The translations under genes were made by a program, and so were the position numbers. Of a DNA stretch of 64,000 bases, positions 22,275 through 34,454 are shown piece by piece (positions within the stretch are counted from its first letter, which is position 1; each line of letters begins with the position of its first letter). The notes beneath the pieces were generated by a model that saw only the letters and a list, made by a program, of their open reading frames with translations, was not told the DNA's origin and did not search any database. The stretch is from contig JAVTVJ010000228.1 in NCBI GenBank assembly GCA_034509425.1, forward strand, positions 868,001 through 932,000. The letters run 5' to 3'. This stretch comes from Eopsaltria australis. Lineage: Eukaryota; Chordata; Aves; Passeriformes; Petroicidae.

Positions 22275-24220
22275 ATGGACCAAGAGGCTGAGCAGTGCTA
22301 TGCATTCACATCCATCTTCCCTCTTACTGCTTCCTATCAGCACACAGCCCAGCTCCCAGTCTAGTCCTTAATTCAAGGATTTCAAGTTGGAAAGGGTACA
22401 TATCCCATATAGAAAAACCTTATCAAAATAATTCTATGTAAGAAGAGAGATGTGATGTTAAAGGCACTTTTTGAAAGGCTAAAATGGTTTCCAGCTGCTT
22501 ATTTTTGCTTCTTTTCCTTTTCTGGCATCCTTTTGCCAGCAAAAGAAGACCTGGACAGTTTTGTGACAAAGTAAAAGGGCATTTTTATTCCATGCTTGAA
22601 ACTCTGTTTTCACTGGAAGGCAGTAAGCGAGTAAACTCCAAGTAGCAGCAAACCATCAGTGATACTCTCTTAGCAACAAAGTTTTTCATCTGACAAAGTG
22701 TTTTGTCTTTTAGCTTGTGTCAGACAGCACTAATTTAACTTAAAGCCAGATGTAAAGATACCGAGTGAAACTCTGTTTGTTATAATGTCATTCCTATTCC
22801 TTCAGCTGTAGGCGCAAGAAGCTACATATCCACACCTGAAACCCTGGAAAAGTCTCTTGCCAGAAGCAGGAGCACAGGAAGCCCACATCTGGGAAGATGC
22901 AACTGAGAGGAGACAATTGAAGAGGACTGAAGAGAGGGAGAGGAGAAAAGAAAAAGAGAAGAAGAAAAGAGAAGAGGAAAAGAAAAGAGGAGAACACAAC
23001 TCCCAGCTCCCAGCTCTTTTGGTTGTATTTTCCCTGCTGCTTTCTCTGTGCTCGTTTTCCAGGATCTCTTTATGCTTGAGAAATAATGCTGATGGGCTGG
23101 CATGGCAAATATGAGGAAAGACTTGCTTATGACAAGACAAAAGCCCTAATTTTCACTGAAAGAACACAAAAACCCCAATGGTGCACCTGGTTTTCATTAG
23201 AGATATGTTTGTTTTCCAGTAGAAATACATTACCCTGCTCTCGCCAGTGAGTCTGAAGGAGCAGTTCTCAAAGTCTGCCACGGCAAGTGGCTGGCAGTGC
23301 TCCATGGGCAGCCTCGGCAGCAGCTCAGGGGCGGGCTGGCTCCTGCTGTCTGCTGCGAGTAGGACACATTCAGAGCCTGAGAGCAGCTGGCTGGCCCCAA
23401 ATCCTGGTGAAGGTGATGGGGACAACAAAGGCCACACAGCCTCTGGGGCTGGCGGTCACTTGGCACCTCTGTGCAATGTGTCTTTAATTGGCCAAATTCT
23501 CCTGGGGAAAAAATGTCACCATAAGGGTCAGATGAACAGGACATGGACACACAGACACACAGAGTGTCCCTCATGCTCATCACAGAGCTACTGAAGTTTT
23601 AAGTTGTGTAAGTAGTTCAATAGTCCTGGTTTTAACGAAGTTACTCACCAGCTCACATATTACTCTTCAGGAGAATGGCATGGGATGAGAAATGGGATGG
23701 CAAGAAGGTGACCCCCGTCACCTTCTGCTAAAATCTATGTAAGTCTTGGACCTGCTCTGTTCACCCCCACTGTCTCCTCCTCAGCCTTGGGCCAACAGCC
23801 CCAGCAACTGCCCCACTGGCTGCCTGGTGCTGCCCTTCCCCAGTGGGACCAGGAAACAACATCTGGCAAGGTGTTCTCTGGAAGGCAAGCTAAGAGTGTC
23901 CCAGTGGAACCCTCCAGCTGTGCCTGGGAGATCAGCACTCACCCTGCACTGAGTTCAGATGTTCCAAAGAGCTGATGGGGGAAAAAAATCACCCCTGAAG
24001 CTCCAAGGAGGAGATTGCTTGGAGGTTACATGATTAACCCTAATGCTAACCCTCAGAAATACATTTTATATTTATTGAGTAGGGTGGTTTTTGCTATTCT
24101 GAGCTTCCTGGCATCCTTTTTTGCCCTGTCATGACACATTTTTCTGTTTTTCAAGCTCCTTGTGACTTTCTCCCTCTTGGCATCATGATTTTGTGTCCCA
24201 TCCCTCTCTGCCTCACCCCT
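22275..24220. other. Unique intergenic sequence
   Basis: No gene seen. It includes AT-rich complex sequence (22380-22800) and a purine-rich tract at about 22906-22993 (GAGAAAAGAAAAAGAG-like). Confidence 0.5.
22906..22993. repeat. Polypurine tract
   Basis: Nearly all A/G over about 88 bases in irregular AGAAAAG/GAGG units; low complexity, no coding significance. Confidence 0.85.
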
Positions 24221-24224
24221 TTCC

Positions 24225-24378
24225 AGTGGTCACTATCCCTGGAACTGTTCAAAAGACGTACAGATATGGCACTTGGGGACATGGTTTAGTTTTGGCCTTG
24301 GCAGTGCTGGGGTACAGGTTGGGCTCAATTATCTTAGGGGGCTTTTCCAGCCTAAAGGAATCTTTGGTTCTATCATTT
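24225..24378 (+). mobile_element. CR1 LINE 3' end fragment
   Basis: Matches the CR1 3' terminus: TGTTCAAAAGACGTACAGAT, GGCACTTGGGGACATGGTTT, then GGCAGTGCTGGG and TTTTCCAGCCTAAAGGAATC. Confidence 0.95.
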
Positions 24379-24438
24379 GTGTCCAAACTTATTTCTTGCC
24401 ATACACCAGGCCTGGTATCTCCTTGTTTTCTGCAGAGC

Positions 24439-24508
24439 TGTACCTTCCATTTCCCTTCTGTACATTCCATTTCTCTTCTGTACCTTCCATTTCCCTTCTG
24501 TACATTCC
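24439..24508. repeat. 20-bp tandem repeat, 3.5 copies
   Basis: Units begin TGTACCTTCCATTTCCCTTC at 24439, 24459, 24479 and a partial at 24499. Units alternate between ACC and ACA at one position, so a 40-bp higher-order period is possible. Confidence 0.9.
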
Positions 24509-25771
24509 AACTGTCTTGAGCTCGTCCTTCCACATTTGCACTGTGATGGCCGCTCTCTGCAGTGGCTGCAGCACCTGCAGCCACCATACCTGAAGCCACT
24601 CACTTCAATGCCCCTTTTCCCTGCTGTCCCTGAGACCTCTGAAATTAGTCTACCAGTTCCAGGTAACAGTCAGCCCAATTTCTGGCACATTTTTAGCAGT
24701 GCCTGATGTTATAAATGCTTTTAAAAAAAACCTGCTCTATCACCATTACATGGGAAGAAGTCCAAGGTGGTGGTTTCCTCCCTCCTCTCTTACAGCCTGG
24801 AGTTGGTTGCATCCAATTTACTATGGCCAAAGCCTGAACAACCAGGAGAGGTGATGCCCAAGGTGGTGGAGCAGGCTGCTCTGAGCTAAAGGTTTGACTG
24901 GTCTCAACCTATTCCTAGAGATTACAACACTCATCTGCCAATAGGGTGTCTTGACCAGGCTGATGTCTGCACACAACATGGCAGGCAGGAAGCAGGAGGT
25001 TGTTTCCCTGCAGCTATCAGCAGGTTTGCTGTCGTTCACACTATAAATATTCACATCCATCAGTCATTGTGGTCCAGTGCTTGTGGGAAGGAGATCTCAC
25101 CCTCCAGCAAGGGAATCTGCAGAAGGAAAGTCCCTGGTGCAGCAGTTTGATCTTCCTGACCCCAGCTCAGCCCAAAACATCCACCACACATCCTGGGGGC
25201 TTGGAAAAAGCTGGGCTATAGGGATGGATCCCTCTAAAACTCTGCAGGGTGAAATCTCCTCTCCCAGGGGACCTGGAGGAGCACTGCTTGGTGCAGAGAC
25301 CAGGAATGATCCCTGCACATCTGCCAACATTAAAAAAAAACAACGTGGAGTTCTGAGGTTCCTAGCCACTTGGCATACATCTGTCACCACATGTGTTGAC
25401 ACAGAGCAATGCTGCCACGTCATCTTGTACGTGGAAGTTGCTGTCAACACCAGTTCAGGGCAGAGAGAACTGCTCAGGGCAGCTATTTTTTGAAAATGTC
25501 CTGAATAAAGGGCTGGAGCAAGCCTTAGGGACACAGCCTGCCACTAAAGGTGGCTAGGCTGGGGAGTACTCTGGCTTGGGGGCTCCTGAGAAACAGCCCA
25601 GGGAGAATGTAAACCAAAGACAAATGACCAGCCCCAGGCCAACCTGGTGACACCAGGCTTTGAAAAGCTTGCCACCCCTTCCTTTCTGCTCAGACAAGCC
25701 TTTTGCCACTCTGGAATACAGGAAGACCTGGTGGCCAGTGCTGGGAACTCGTGCCAGGCAGATAAGTAGGG

Positions 25772-25870
25772 CATAGAATCACAGAATCATTAAGGTTGGA
25801 AAAAACCTCTAAGACCTTTGAGTTCAACCATTAACCTGGCACTTTCAGGTCCACTGACAAGCCACATCCG
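25772..25870 (-). mobile_element. CR1 LINE 3' end fragment
   Basis: Begins ATAGAATCACAGAATCATTA then AGGTTGGAAAAAACCTCTAA, the classic reverse complement of the avian CR1 end. Only the terminal ~100 bases remain. Confidence 0.95.
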
Positions 25871-26157
25871 TGCACAACACATCCAGCCATTGCCTGGCAC
25901 AAATGGGAATCTATAAGGACTCTCCTCCAACAGCAGCTGGACCAAAGATCCAGCTACAGTGCACCCCCAGCCCACTTCCCATCCAAACAGCCATCCCTCA
26001 TCAAACACTGCTGAAGGACACAGCACTTTCTTTCTGCTGCCTCTTCTCACCTGCCCTCAGTGATGGCTGGAGCTCTCCCTCTTGCAGCTTGGTCCCCACC
26101 TGCCCTTGAACCCTTCCCCAAACCAACTGCTCCAGGTTCCTGCCTGGGTGCAGGGCC

Positions 26158-27208
26158 AAGTCCCATCACAGGGATTCCGTCACAGTGATCCCATCACAGG
26201 GATCCCATCACAGGGATCTCATCAGAAGGATCCCATCACAGTGATCCCATCACAGGGATCCCATCACAGGGATCCCATCACAGGGATCCCATCACAGTGA
26301 TCCCATCACAAGGATCCCATCACAGTGATCCCATCACAAGGATCCTATCACAGGGATCCCATCACAAGGATCCCATCACAAGGATCCCATCACAGGGATC
26401 CCACCACAGAGATCCCATCACATGGATCCCATCACAATGATCCCATCACAGGGATCCCATCACAGAGATCCCATCACAGGGATCCCATCACAGGGATCCC
26501 ATCACAGAGATCCCATCACAGGGGTCCCATCACAGAGATCCCATCACAGGGATCCCATCACAGGGATCCCATGACAGTGACCCCATCACAGGGATCCCAT
26601 CACAGGGATCCCATCACAGGGATCCCATCACAGAGATCCCATCACAGGGATCCCATCACAGAGATCCCACCACAAAGATCCCATCACAGGGATCCCATCA
26701 CAGGGATCCCATCACAAGGATCCCATCACAGGGATCCCATCACAGAGATCCCATCACAGAGATCCCATCACAGGGATCCCATCACAGGGATCCCATCACA
26801 ATGATCCCATCACAGGGATCCCATCACAGAGATCCCATCACAGGGATCCCATCACAATGATCCCATCACAGGGATTCCATCACAATGATCCCATCACAGG
26901 GATCCCATCACAGGGATTCCATCACAGGGATTCCATCACAGGGATCCCATCACAGAGATCCCATCACAGAGATCCCATCACAGGGATCCCATCACAGGGA
27001 TTCCATCACAGGGATCCCATCACAGGGATCCCATCACAGAGATCCCATCACAGGGATCCCATCACAGGGATCCCATGACAGTGACCCCATCACAGAGATC
27101 CCATCACAGGGATCCCACCACAGAGATCCCATCACAGAGATCCCATCACAGGGATCCCATCACAGGGATCCCATCACAGAGATCCCATCACAGGGATTCC
27201 ATCACAGC
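26158..27208. repeat. 14-bp minisatellite array, about 75 copies
   Basis: Over 1 kb of tandem GGGATCCCATCACA units, with unit length 14 throughout. Variants cluster at the first bases (GGGATC, GTGATC, AGGATC, GAGATC, AATGATC) and the ATTCC/ATCCC position. Many units hold a GGATCC palindrome. No stop codon occurs in the plus frames, so 42-base (three-unit) protein repeats appear; these are artefacts. It begins in AAGTCCCATCACAGGG and ends at ATCACAGCAATGGG. Confidence 0.98.
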
Positions 27209-27209
27209 A

Positions 27210-28288
27210 ATGGGAGAACCAGCATTGATGCTCCCAAGGACACAAGGTTGTGGCTGTGACTGATTAGGGATGGAGGGCAGGGCTGTGAGTGATGTGTGTT
27301 GGAGGGACCTCAGCTGGCAGCGAGGAAAGGACACGCAGGGAATATCCAGTTTCAGTCACCTGCACTCAACCCTATTCCCCTTGAACCACCTAGTGTTACC
27401 TGGGACACCTCATGCTAATGTTCAATGTTACCTGGGTGACCTGCCACACTTCATCTGCCTCTGCAACTGCATCTGCTCCCCAATCTGGCACCCCAAGCAC
27501 ATGCCATCTTCTCCTGGCAAAGGGGCTGGTGTCTTGGGAGTTGCACTGAAGGCAAATGTGCATGGCCAAATTTTTTGTCTTTTTCTTTCCTCTTGAAGGT
27601 TTTTTCAGCCTTTAAGGAATTTTTATCTTCTTTGATCTTTTCTTCTTCAAGTATAGCCCTGGTGGGTGCAGGGAGAGAGGTGCTTCCATAACCATGCTGG
27701 GGTGCTGCCTATGGGACTGCCTTCCCAGCTGACTCAAGTGGGTAACTTGTGCCCCTTGCTCCAGGACACTGTGGGGTCTCAGAGCACCTTGCTCCAAGCT
27801 CACATACATGCACAGCCTTTGCTGAGTCTTTCCTACACACCTACTCCAACCAACTCACTAGCTTAGGGAAGCTAAATCCCAGAGATTCTCCCAAGAAGAA
27901 ACATCTCCTCCTTCCAACACTGCTGCCCTCCATCATCAAAGCATCAGAGGAGGGAAGGGCTAGGAGGATCTGACAGCTGAAATCACCAGGAGTCAGGGAA
28001 CCCCAGTGACTTTGAGGAGCTGGTCCCACTGCCCACTAAACTAAATTCTGTGGAGGCCAGAGCAATCCTAGGAGTTAGTACTGCAAATCCTGGTGCTTCT
28101 CCTGTACATTGGGACAAAGGTCAGTTCTGGGGTCCCAGGGTTTGTTTCCTTCTGTTTCGTGTAGCTCCAGGAGGGCCATTTCTCATTGCCCAGGAGAAGC
28201 TAATGGAAAGCAGCATGAGCTGACACAGGATGGAAAACAGGATCCTATGTCAGCATGTGGCTTTGTGCTGTCCCCGAGGAGGTCACTT
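27210..28288. other. Unique intergenic sequence
   Basis: No gene recognised. One internal near-duplication (GTTACCTGGG twice near 27398 and 27427) is the only pattern noted. Confidence 0.5.
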
Positions 28289-28289
28289 T

Positions 28290-28535
28290 TCATGGAATCA
28301 TGGAATCTCTTGAATGGGAAGAGACCCACAGGGATCATCCAGTCCAGCCTCTGGCCCTGCCCAGACCCCCCAACAATCCCACCCTGGGCATCCCTGGCAG
28401 CGCTGTCCAAACACTCCTGGAGCTCTGGCAGCCTCGGGTCTGTGCCCATTCCCTGGGGAGCCTGGGCAGTGCCAGCACCCTCTGGGGGAAGAACCTTTCC
28501 CTGAGATCCAGTCACATCTCCCTCTGGTCCATTCC
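28290..28535 (-). mobile_element. CR1 LINE 3' end fragment
   Basis: Begins CATGGAATCATGGAATCTCT, continues with the CR1 signature GGCAGCGCTGTCCAAACACT and CCTGGGGAGCCTGGGCAGTG, all reverse-complement orientation. Confidence 0.95.
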
Positions 28536-28539
28536 TTCT

Positions 28540-31500
28540 GCTCCACAATGCCAGCAGAGTCGACTGCACACTAGCAGCTGGAGGGAAAATTCCTTTCACA
28601 TTTAAATCCCAGGGAAGCTGGCTGTGCCCCTGAGAGTGATTAGCACTGAGCCACCTCATCCCTCAACAAAGCCCATCCCAAAGCCAGGAGGGGTAGAGCG
28701 GGGCTGCTGGTGTTCAGGAGATTCTCCTCATGGAAGAGATTTCTTTTCAGCCTTTTCACAGTCTAAGGACAGAAACTGGTACCAACTTGGAGCATCCTCT
28801 GCAGCCCAGTGCTGGAGGTCACACAATTCCTGAGCAGCCTCCTGCCTTTTATTTTCTCCCCCAGCCTTGTTCCCAGACAAGGAACAGGATTCTTGTCTGT
28901 TGCAGATAATCCACCCAGAATTTCTTCCTCCAGTCTGAAAATTCAATTTATTTCATCCACAGGAGACAAGGTTATACATTTGACAAAGGTCTTTCTAACT
29001 CAAGACATGCAGTAGCACCCCAGCTTTCCTGTGTGCAGGCTGGAAATCCTGCTACCTGCTTCAAAATCTGTGGGAACAACAGCTTTCCAGCTTTCCTTGG
29101 GCTTTGGTCAAATCCCTGGGGGAGTCTGTATTGCACCCATGCAGCCTCCTCTCAGCTGTGTTCTGCCACTCTATTTGTTTTCTCTTGATTCAGCTCCAGC
29201 TTTACTTGTCATGGTTTAACCAGCACACTTGTCTGTGAGATGCTGTGGAGATGTAGGGAGATAAACACAGAGCCAGGTGACTCAGGGACCTGGCAGGATG
29301 GGAGCTGGCACAGCCAGGGGGTGGGTGCCAAATCCTCCCTAAATTCCTGTCTGAGAAAGTCTGCCTGTGAATAACAATTCAATGTAATAACGTCATCTCT
29401 GACTGGTTCTAGCTGTCCCTTCAGAGCCGGGGGAGTGCGACGTACAGGGAAGAGCAGCTGTTGTGGAGCAGAGGGAACGAGCATCCCAGAGCATGGCCAG
29501 GGCAGGCAGCGAGGGCTTGCAGGACCAGCAGCACATCCCAGTGCCCACCAAGTGCTTATCATCCCAAAACTTTTCTAGACAAGATGGCTTGGATGGGAGC
29601 TCCAGTACCGCATTCAAGACCTGTTGTGACACAGCAGTGGTCAGGGCTTGGGCTGTGCCTTGAGTGCTGCTGCCTGAGCTGGGCTTCATCACCCTCCCCT
29701 GGGACAGTCGGCATGGGTCGCAGGGCCAGAACCTGAGAAGGCATTTGCATTTTAGGCCAGATTTTCCCAGTTAATAGGAACCCTTCAGTCTAGTCGCTTG
29801 CTTATTTGTTTTAAAGCAATGAAAGAGATTTCCCAAATCCAGGCGGCTCTAAGATTACACACAGGCAGAGACACCATCAGTCTCTGTCAGTCATTTGCTC
29901 CAGCTGGAAAGTTGGCGGCAAAGGATTGCAATTGCAGGAGCAGTGGAGCTGAGCCTGGCTCCAGCCCCTAGTGGGTGCATGGAGCTGCTGCTCTGCCCTG
30001 CCACATCTTGCTCCCCCTCAGCCCGTGCAAATGGTTGCAAAAGATGCTGATTCACATCCAGAAGTGGTCTTTGACATGGCCTTTGTCCTGATGGACATTT
30101 CAGAGGGCATCAGCAAAGAAGGAGCAGAGGGAGGGAATAACATGAGAAGGAACAACATCAAGCTGGGGAGAGCTCTGAAATGTCCACTTCAGTGTGAGAA
30201 TGGGCTCTTCAATGCCTTCCCACTCAGGAGAGAAATCCCTTCTGTTCGTGCCACCCGGAATGGGCCCTCAGTGGGCTGTGGGGTCTCCCAGGAGAAACAG
30301 TGGGCTTTTCATGAAACACTGGATCATCACCCTCAGAGCCCTCTGAGACCGGGGGTCTCATCTGGGAACAGACGCTGTCAGGCAGAGAGGGCAGTGCCTG
30401 CCTGTAGGGTGGCCAGAGGAGGGGAGAAGCTCCAGCACGGGCTGGTTCCTGGTAGGTTCTTTGGTAGGCAAGGCTTCTGCTGCACCCTGTTTCAGTAAGC
30501 AGTGGGGGGGACTCTTGTGCAACCCCTGCACATAGAGCCAGCCACTGTGGGAAGCCACGGGGGCCAGGACAGGTGCCAAAGGAGAGGGGACACAAGCACT
30601 GGTTGCGAGAGGCTGGAAGTGAACTGGAGAGGGACAACTGCACCTGCAGCTGCATAACTGGGCTTTCTCTTGGCATGTGCATGGAGTCCCCAGCTCTGCT
30701 TCCCCAACTGGTCAGAAACAAAGGAAACTCTTTCCTTAATTTGATCTAAATTCAGGACAAGTCTTGATTGCCTGAACCTGTGTTTAACAAAAAAAGCGAT
30801 ATAATATTCCTCTAAAAATTTGATTCAGCACTGTATAGACTTCCCTGCTCCAGCATCTGGCTGCCTACAGGGAATATGATTTGGAGAGTGGAGGTGAGGA
30901 AGGGGTATGAGAGGTGACCCTTTGCAGCATGTGGCATCTGAGGGCTTGGAAGGCAGGGTGATGCAGACACAGAGGATGTGAGTTCCTTGGTGAAGAAGAG
31001 TGAGGAAGGCAGCACTTGCTGCAGAAGCACATCCTGCCCTTCCCTCCATGCTGATGCAAAACGCAGACCTGAAGCTGCTCCAGGTCACAGCAGGGGTTTG
31101 GCAGTTTTTTTCCAGTGAGGAGTCATTTATTGACGTTCGGCACCAAAGGACGCTCCTTGTTATTCAAGCCAACTTCAATTAACGAAGTCAAACTTACCAT
31201 TGTGCTTCTCAGTGCCTTCAGACATCCACAATCCTCATCCCATTCCCTCCTGGTCACCACCAGGGTTCCTGCTGTGTTCTTGCACTCTTGACTCCTGCAT
31301 CAAGCCAGAAGCAATAGTAGCACAAGTAAGAGACAACATAAACCTGGTGCTTGTTCCTATGCCAGGAGCACTGACTGGACCTGGCTAGAGAACCGGCTGT
31401 GCTGGAGCTGGCTGGAGCTGGGCTTTGTGGGTGTGCTGAGTGGGATAATCTACTAAAATTAAGTATCTTACTCTGTAGCTCATCACCTTGTCTGTCTCGT

Positions 31501-31660
31501 TTTGTAACTCTTCAGCTTAGCTGGAAAGATTTGGATGCTGGCTATTCAAGCAGTGCTGTTTGAATGTTGGCCTGTCCCCTTGGCTCACAAGAGACTGCAG
31601 TTAGATTCATCAGCAGTGGTGTTAAAGAGGCGTGTTTACATCTGTGCTAATCACTGAATC
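28540..31660. other. Unique intergenic sequence
   Basis: No gene supported. A 175-codon plus-strand frame (29971-30498) has no recognisable domain. The stretch 29755-29930 is complex, AT-balanced and might be a regulatory block. A short LTR-like motif lies at 29212-29226. Confidence 0.45.
29212..29226 (+). mobile_element. Possible ERV LTR edge fragment
   Basis: CATGGTTTAACC resembles the 5' edge of common songbird endogenous retrovirus LTRs. It is very short and could be chance. Confidence 0.2.
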
Positions 31661-31662
31661 AC

Positions 31663-31823
31663 TTCCAACCCAGACTAGCTTGGGCTGGAAGTGACCTTAA
31701 AGCTCATCTGGTCCCATCCCCTGTCACAGACACAGACACCTTCCACTATCCCAGGTTGCTCCAAGCCGCATCCAACCTGGCATTGAACACTTCCAGGGAT
31801 GGGGCAGCTACAGCTTCTCTGGT
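31663..31823 (-). mobile_element. CR1 LINE 3' end fragment
   Basis: Reads GGGCTGGAAGTGACCTTAAA, then CCAGGTTGCTCCAAGCCGCA and CACTTCCAGGGATGGGGCAG, the reverse complement of a CR1 3' end of the GGAAGTGTCCAAGGCC type. Confidence 0.93.
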
Positions 31824-32354
31824 TCTCAGTTATCCACAATTGATCTCCTATGAGCATATGCACTGCCTGGAGGTCCCAAAGCAACCACCTGGAGCAGACT
31901 GTCAGCAATGACAGAACAAGCCCTGAGGGTACACATTGCTGCCCGCTTCCTGGCAGCCCCACTCCAGGCAGCAGATGCTCCAGGTTTTGCTGCTACAGCT
32001 CTGCTCAGCTCCAGCCCAGCCACAGCCTGTCTGCTTCTCTTCTTTCTGTGACCCTGCTTTGCCTCAAGGCCTCACTCTGGTGTCACACACCCACTGACTC
32101 CTTGCCCCAAGCATTCCATTTCCAACTGGTGACACTTGCTGACCCAGGAACCTCAGTGCCCACAAAACTCTTGATTTCACACCCCTACAGGTCTCCCAGA
32201 TCTGCTCCCTGCTGCACCAGGCTGGCAAGGAGTGTCACCCAGCCCAGACTCTCCAAGACCCTCCAAGACCATTACATTGGGCACAAGCATACTGTTCACT
32301 TTCAACTCGAGGGAACCTTCATGCCATTTTCAAGGGATTTGCATTGTGGAGCTG

Positions 32355-32592
32355 TGTCAAGAGAGGGTTAGGTTGGATATCAGGGAAAGGTTCTTCCCCC
32401 AAAGGGTGCTGGGGCACTGCCCAGGCTCCCCAGGGAATGAGCACAGCCCCGAGGCTGCCAGAGCCCCAGGAGTGTTTGGGCAAGTCTCTCAGGGATGCCC
32501 AGGGTGGGATTGTTGGGGTGTCTGTGCAGGGCCAGCAGCTGGATTCAGTGGTCCTTGTGGGTCCCTTCAGACTCGGGAGATTCTGTAACTCC
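32355..32592 (+). mobile_element. CR1 LINE 3' end fragment
   Basis: GGTTGGATATCAGGGAAAGG, GGTTCTTCCCCCAAAGGGTG and GGGATTGTTGGGGTGTCTGT run in CR1 order, ending near GAGATTCTGTAACT. Confidence 0.95.
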
Positions 32593-32794
32593 CCAAGTGT
32601 TCCACTGAGGTCAGCCCTGGCTGCCTGCCTCCAAAGACTCCTCCAGCTAAAAGGGTGCCAATCACAGGAGTCCCAGCATTTTGCTGACTAATTTCCAGTG
32701 GAATCAGGAAGCTGGGGTTACAGGGAGAAGTTATGAATGAAAGGAGCCGGCGCTGGGTTCCACACAGACCAAAGGCATTACTATCCTATGCGAT

Positions 32795-32915
32795 GTGTAA
32801 TTAAATTGTGGAGCTCATGGCCACAGGATGCCGTGCTGGCTAAAAATACACATGACTTTGACATGAGATTAGACAAATTCACTGAGGGCAGACTCGTGGT
32901 GGCTGTTACATGCAT
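32795..32915 (+). mobile_element. Ancient CR1/L3-like LINE fossil
   Basis: GTGGAGCTCATGGCCACAGG ATGCCGTG..GGCTAAAA and GATTAGACAAATTCACTGAG recall an amniote-wide old CR1/L3-type 3' segment (TGGAACTCATTGCCACAGGA...TTAGACAAATTCATGGAGG). The frame across it is open for 75 codons, probably by descent or chance. Family is inferred from memory of the motif. Confidence 0.5.
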
Positions 32916-33662
32916 ACCACTCCTGGCCCAGGAAGTCGCTAAGGCATCAATTGCTGGAAAATGAAAGGGTATCACAAGGGCAGATCTCCTGCCTCTATCT
33001 GCCTGTTATTTGTCACCGTTGCTGGCTGGGACTCGGCTACCTTTGCTGACCTAGCCCACACTGCTGCTCTTTGTGTGCAAAGGATGGCAGTGGCAGTTTT
33101 GGGGGTCCTGGCACTCTGCCTGGTCCCATCCGTGTGCTCTCCTGCATCGCCTCTGAGCTGCCTCACCCTAACCTCTGAAACCGGGGCTCAAACCCCTCCT
33201 GTTGCACACAGTCACCCAGAGATGATGCTGCTGCTGCAAGGGGAGCAGTTCCTGGCCCTCTGTGCCCTGAGCCATTCACAAGCCATGAACCCTTTGGGCT
33301 TTTCCTGTCCTTACACTCTGGGGAGCTCTTAGGATGAATGAGCACCAAATCAAATTCCTGCCTGCCCCACTGAGACAGGAGCTGCTGAGCATGTGCTCTT
33401 CCCAAACCCCAGCAATAGAATCTCTGTCTCTACATGCATCTTACCAGCAGCCTTGGGATGCTGCTGGGGCAGAACTGATCCTCGTGTTCTGTCAATGCCT
33501 GGTTGAGACCATATCCCCACCTGGCAGACTCCCAGGGCAGGTGACCCAGAGGTGCTGTGGGGCTGATAGCAGGGTTGTAGTCCCAGCAGTGGGAAGCCAC
33601 CTCACACCACACCATGTGCCCCAGCTCACACCGCTGCCCCTCTCCATGCCTGCTGGACTCAG

Positions 33663-34227
33663 TGTCTTAGGTTACAATGGTATGTATTCTATCACCATCT
33701 CCATGGGATGTTGGGGCCGGGTGGGGCAGTGTTCCTGATGGCCGCGGGACATCTTCTCTAATGTCCCAGTCGTTGGAGCCAGGTGGGGCACTTTGCTTTG
33801 CTCATCCCTAATGACTGCAGCTAATGGGCCATTGAGTCCCACTGATAAACTCCATCATCCCCTTGTGAAATGCCCCGCCCAGGGGGAGAAACCAATGTAT
33901 CCCTATCTGCATATAAACTAGGATTTGAAACACCACAAGGCAGCTTTTTTCCACTAAATTCCCAGAAGAAGACCAGATCCTTCTACACCACCACTGAACC
34001 TTCAGAGGAGAACTACACCTTTCACAGGATCACTGCTTCAACAGAATCACATGTATCACTCCCAGAGGACTGCAACCACCTTCTATGTAGACTACTACCA
34101 ACACCCTGACCGACAGGGTGTCAGGTTGTATTCTGACTCTGTCTGTGTTTTTGTATTATTACATTTTTTCTATTGAATTGTAGTTCTGACTTTGAGTCTC
34201 TCACTGATTTGCTTTCAAACTACCACA
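33663..34227 (+). mobile_element. Solo LTR of an endogenous retrovirus (ERVL-like)
   Basis: A 565-bp unit starts TGTCTTAGG and ends ACTACCACA (TGT...ACA termini) and is flanked by a perfect 5-bp target-site duplication CTCAG (33658-33662 and 34228-34232). U3-like promoter elements in order: GC box (33873-33880), CCAAT (33892-33896) and TATAAA (33912-33917). No primer-binding site, gag, pol or env lies beside it, so it is a solo LTR left by recombination. 5-bp duplications are usual for ERVL in birds, but also occur in other groups; the family is inferred. Confidence 0.88.
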
Positions 34228-34454
34228 CTCAGTCTTTGCACACCCCAGGGATTTCTCCAGGCTCTTTCATCCCTCTTCTTCCCTGGTCCTCTTCCCTACA
34301 CTGCAGAGGTTTTTCAGGTCCACTGGACTCAGTTTCAGGAATCTTGCTCTGCTGTCACTTCTTTTGGCTGGAGTCTTCGCTCTTGATGCCTTCTTCTCTG
34401 TATCTCTACAGCATCCCTTGGCCTGGATGGACATACATGGTGAAGCATGTCCAG

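Noticed and set aside
21751..22371. Pro/Ser/Leu and Gly/Arg/Glu-rich frames
   Set aside because: Low-complexity polypyrimidine tract read on either strand.
24028..24056. TTAACCCTAATGCTAACCCTC resembling telomere repeats
   Set aside because: Only two imperfect CCCTAA-like units, separated by a variant; far too short for interstitial telomere sequence.
26082..27263. Several frames encoding 14-residue His/Asp/Pro/Ile-rich repeats
   Set aside because: Direct product of the stop-free 14-bp minisatellite in all three frames.
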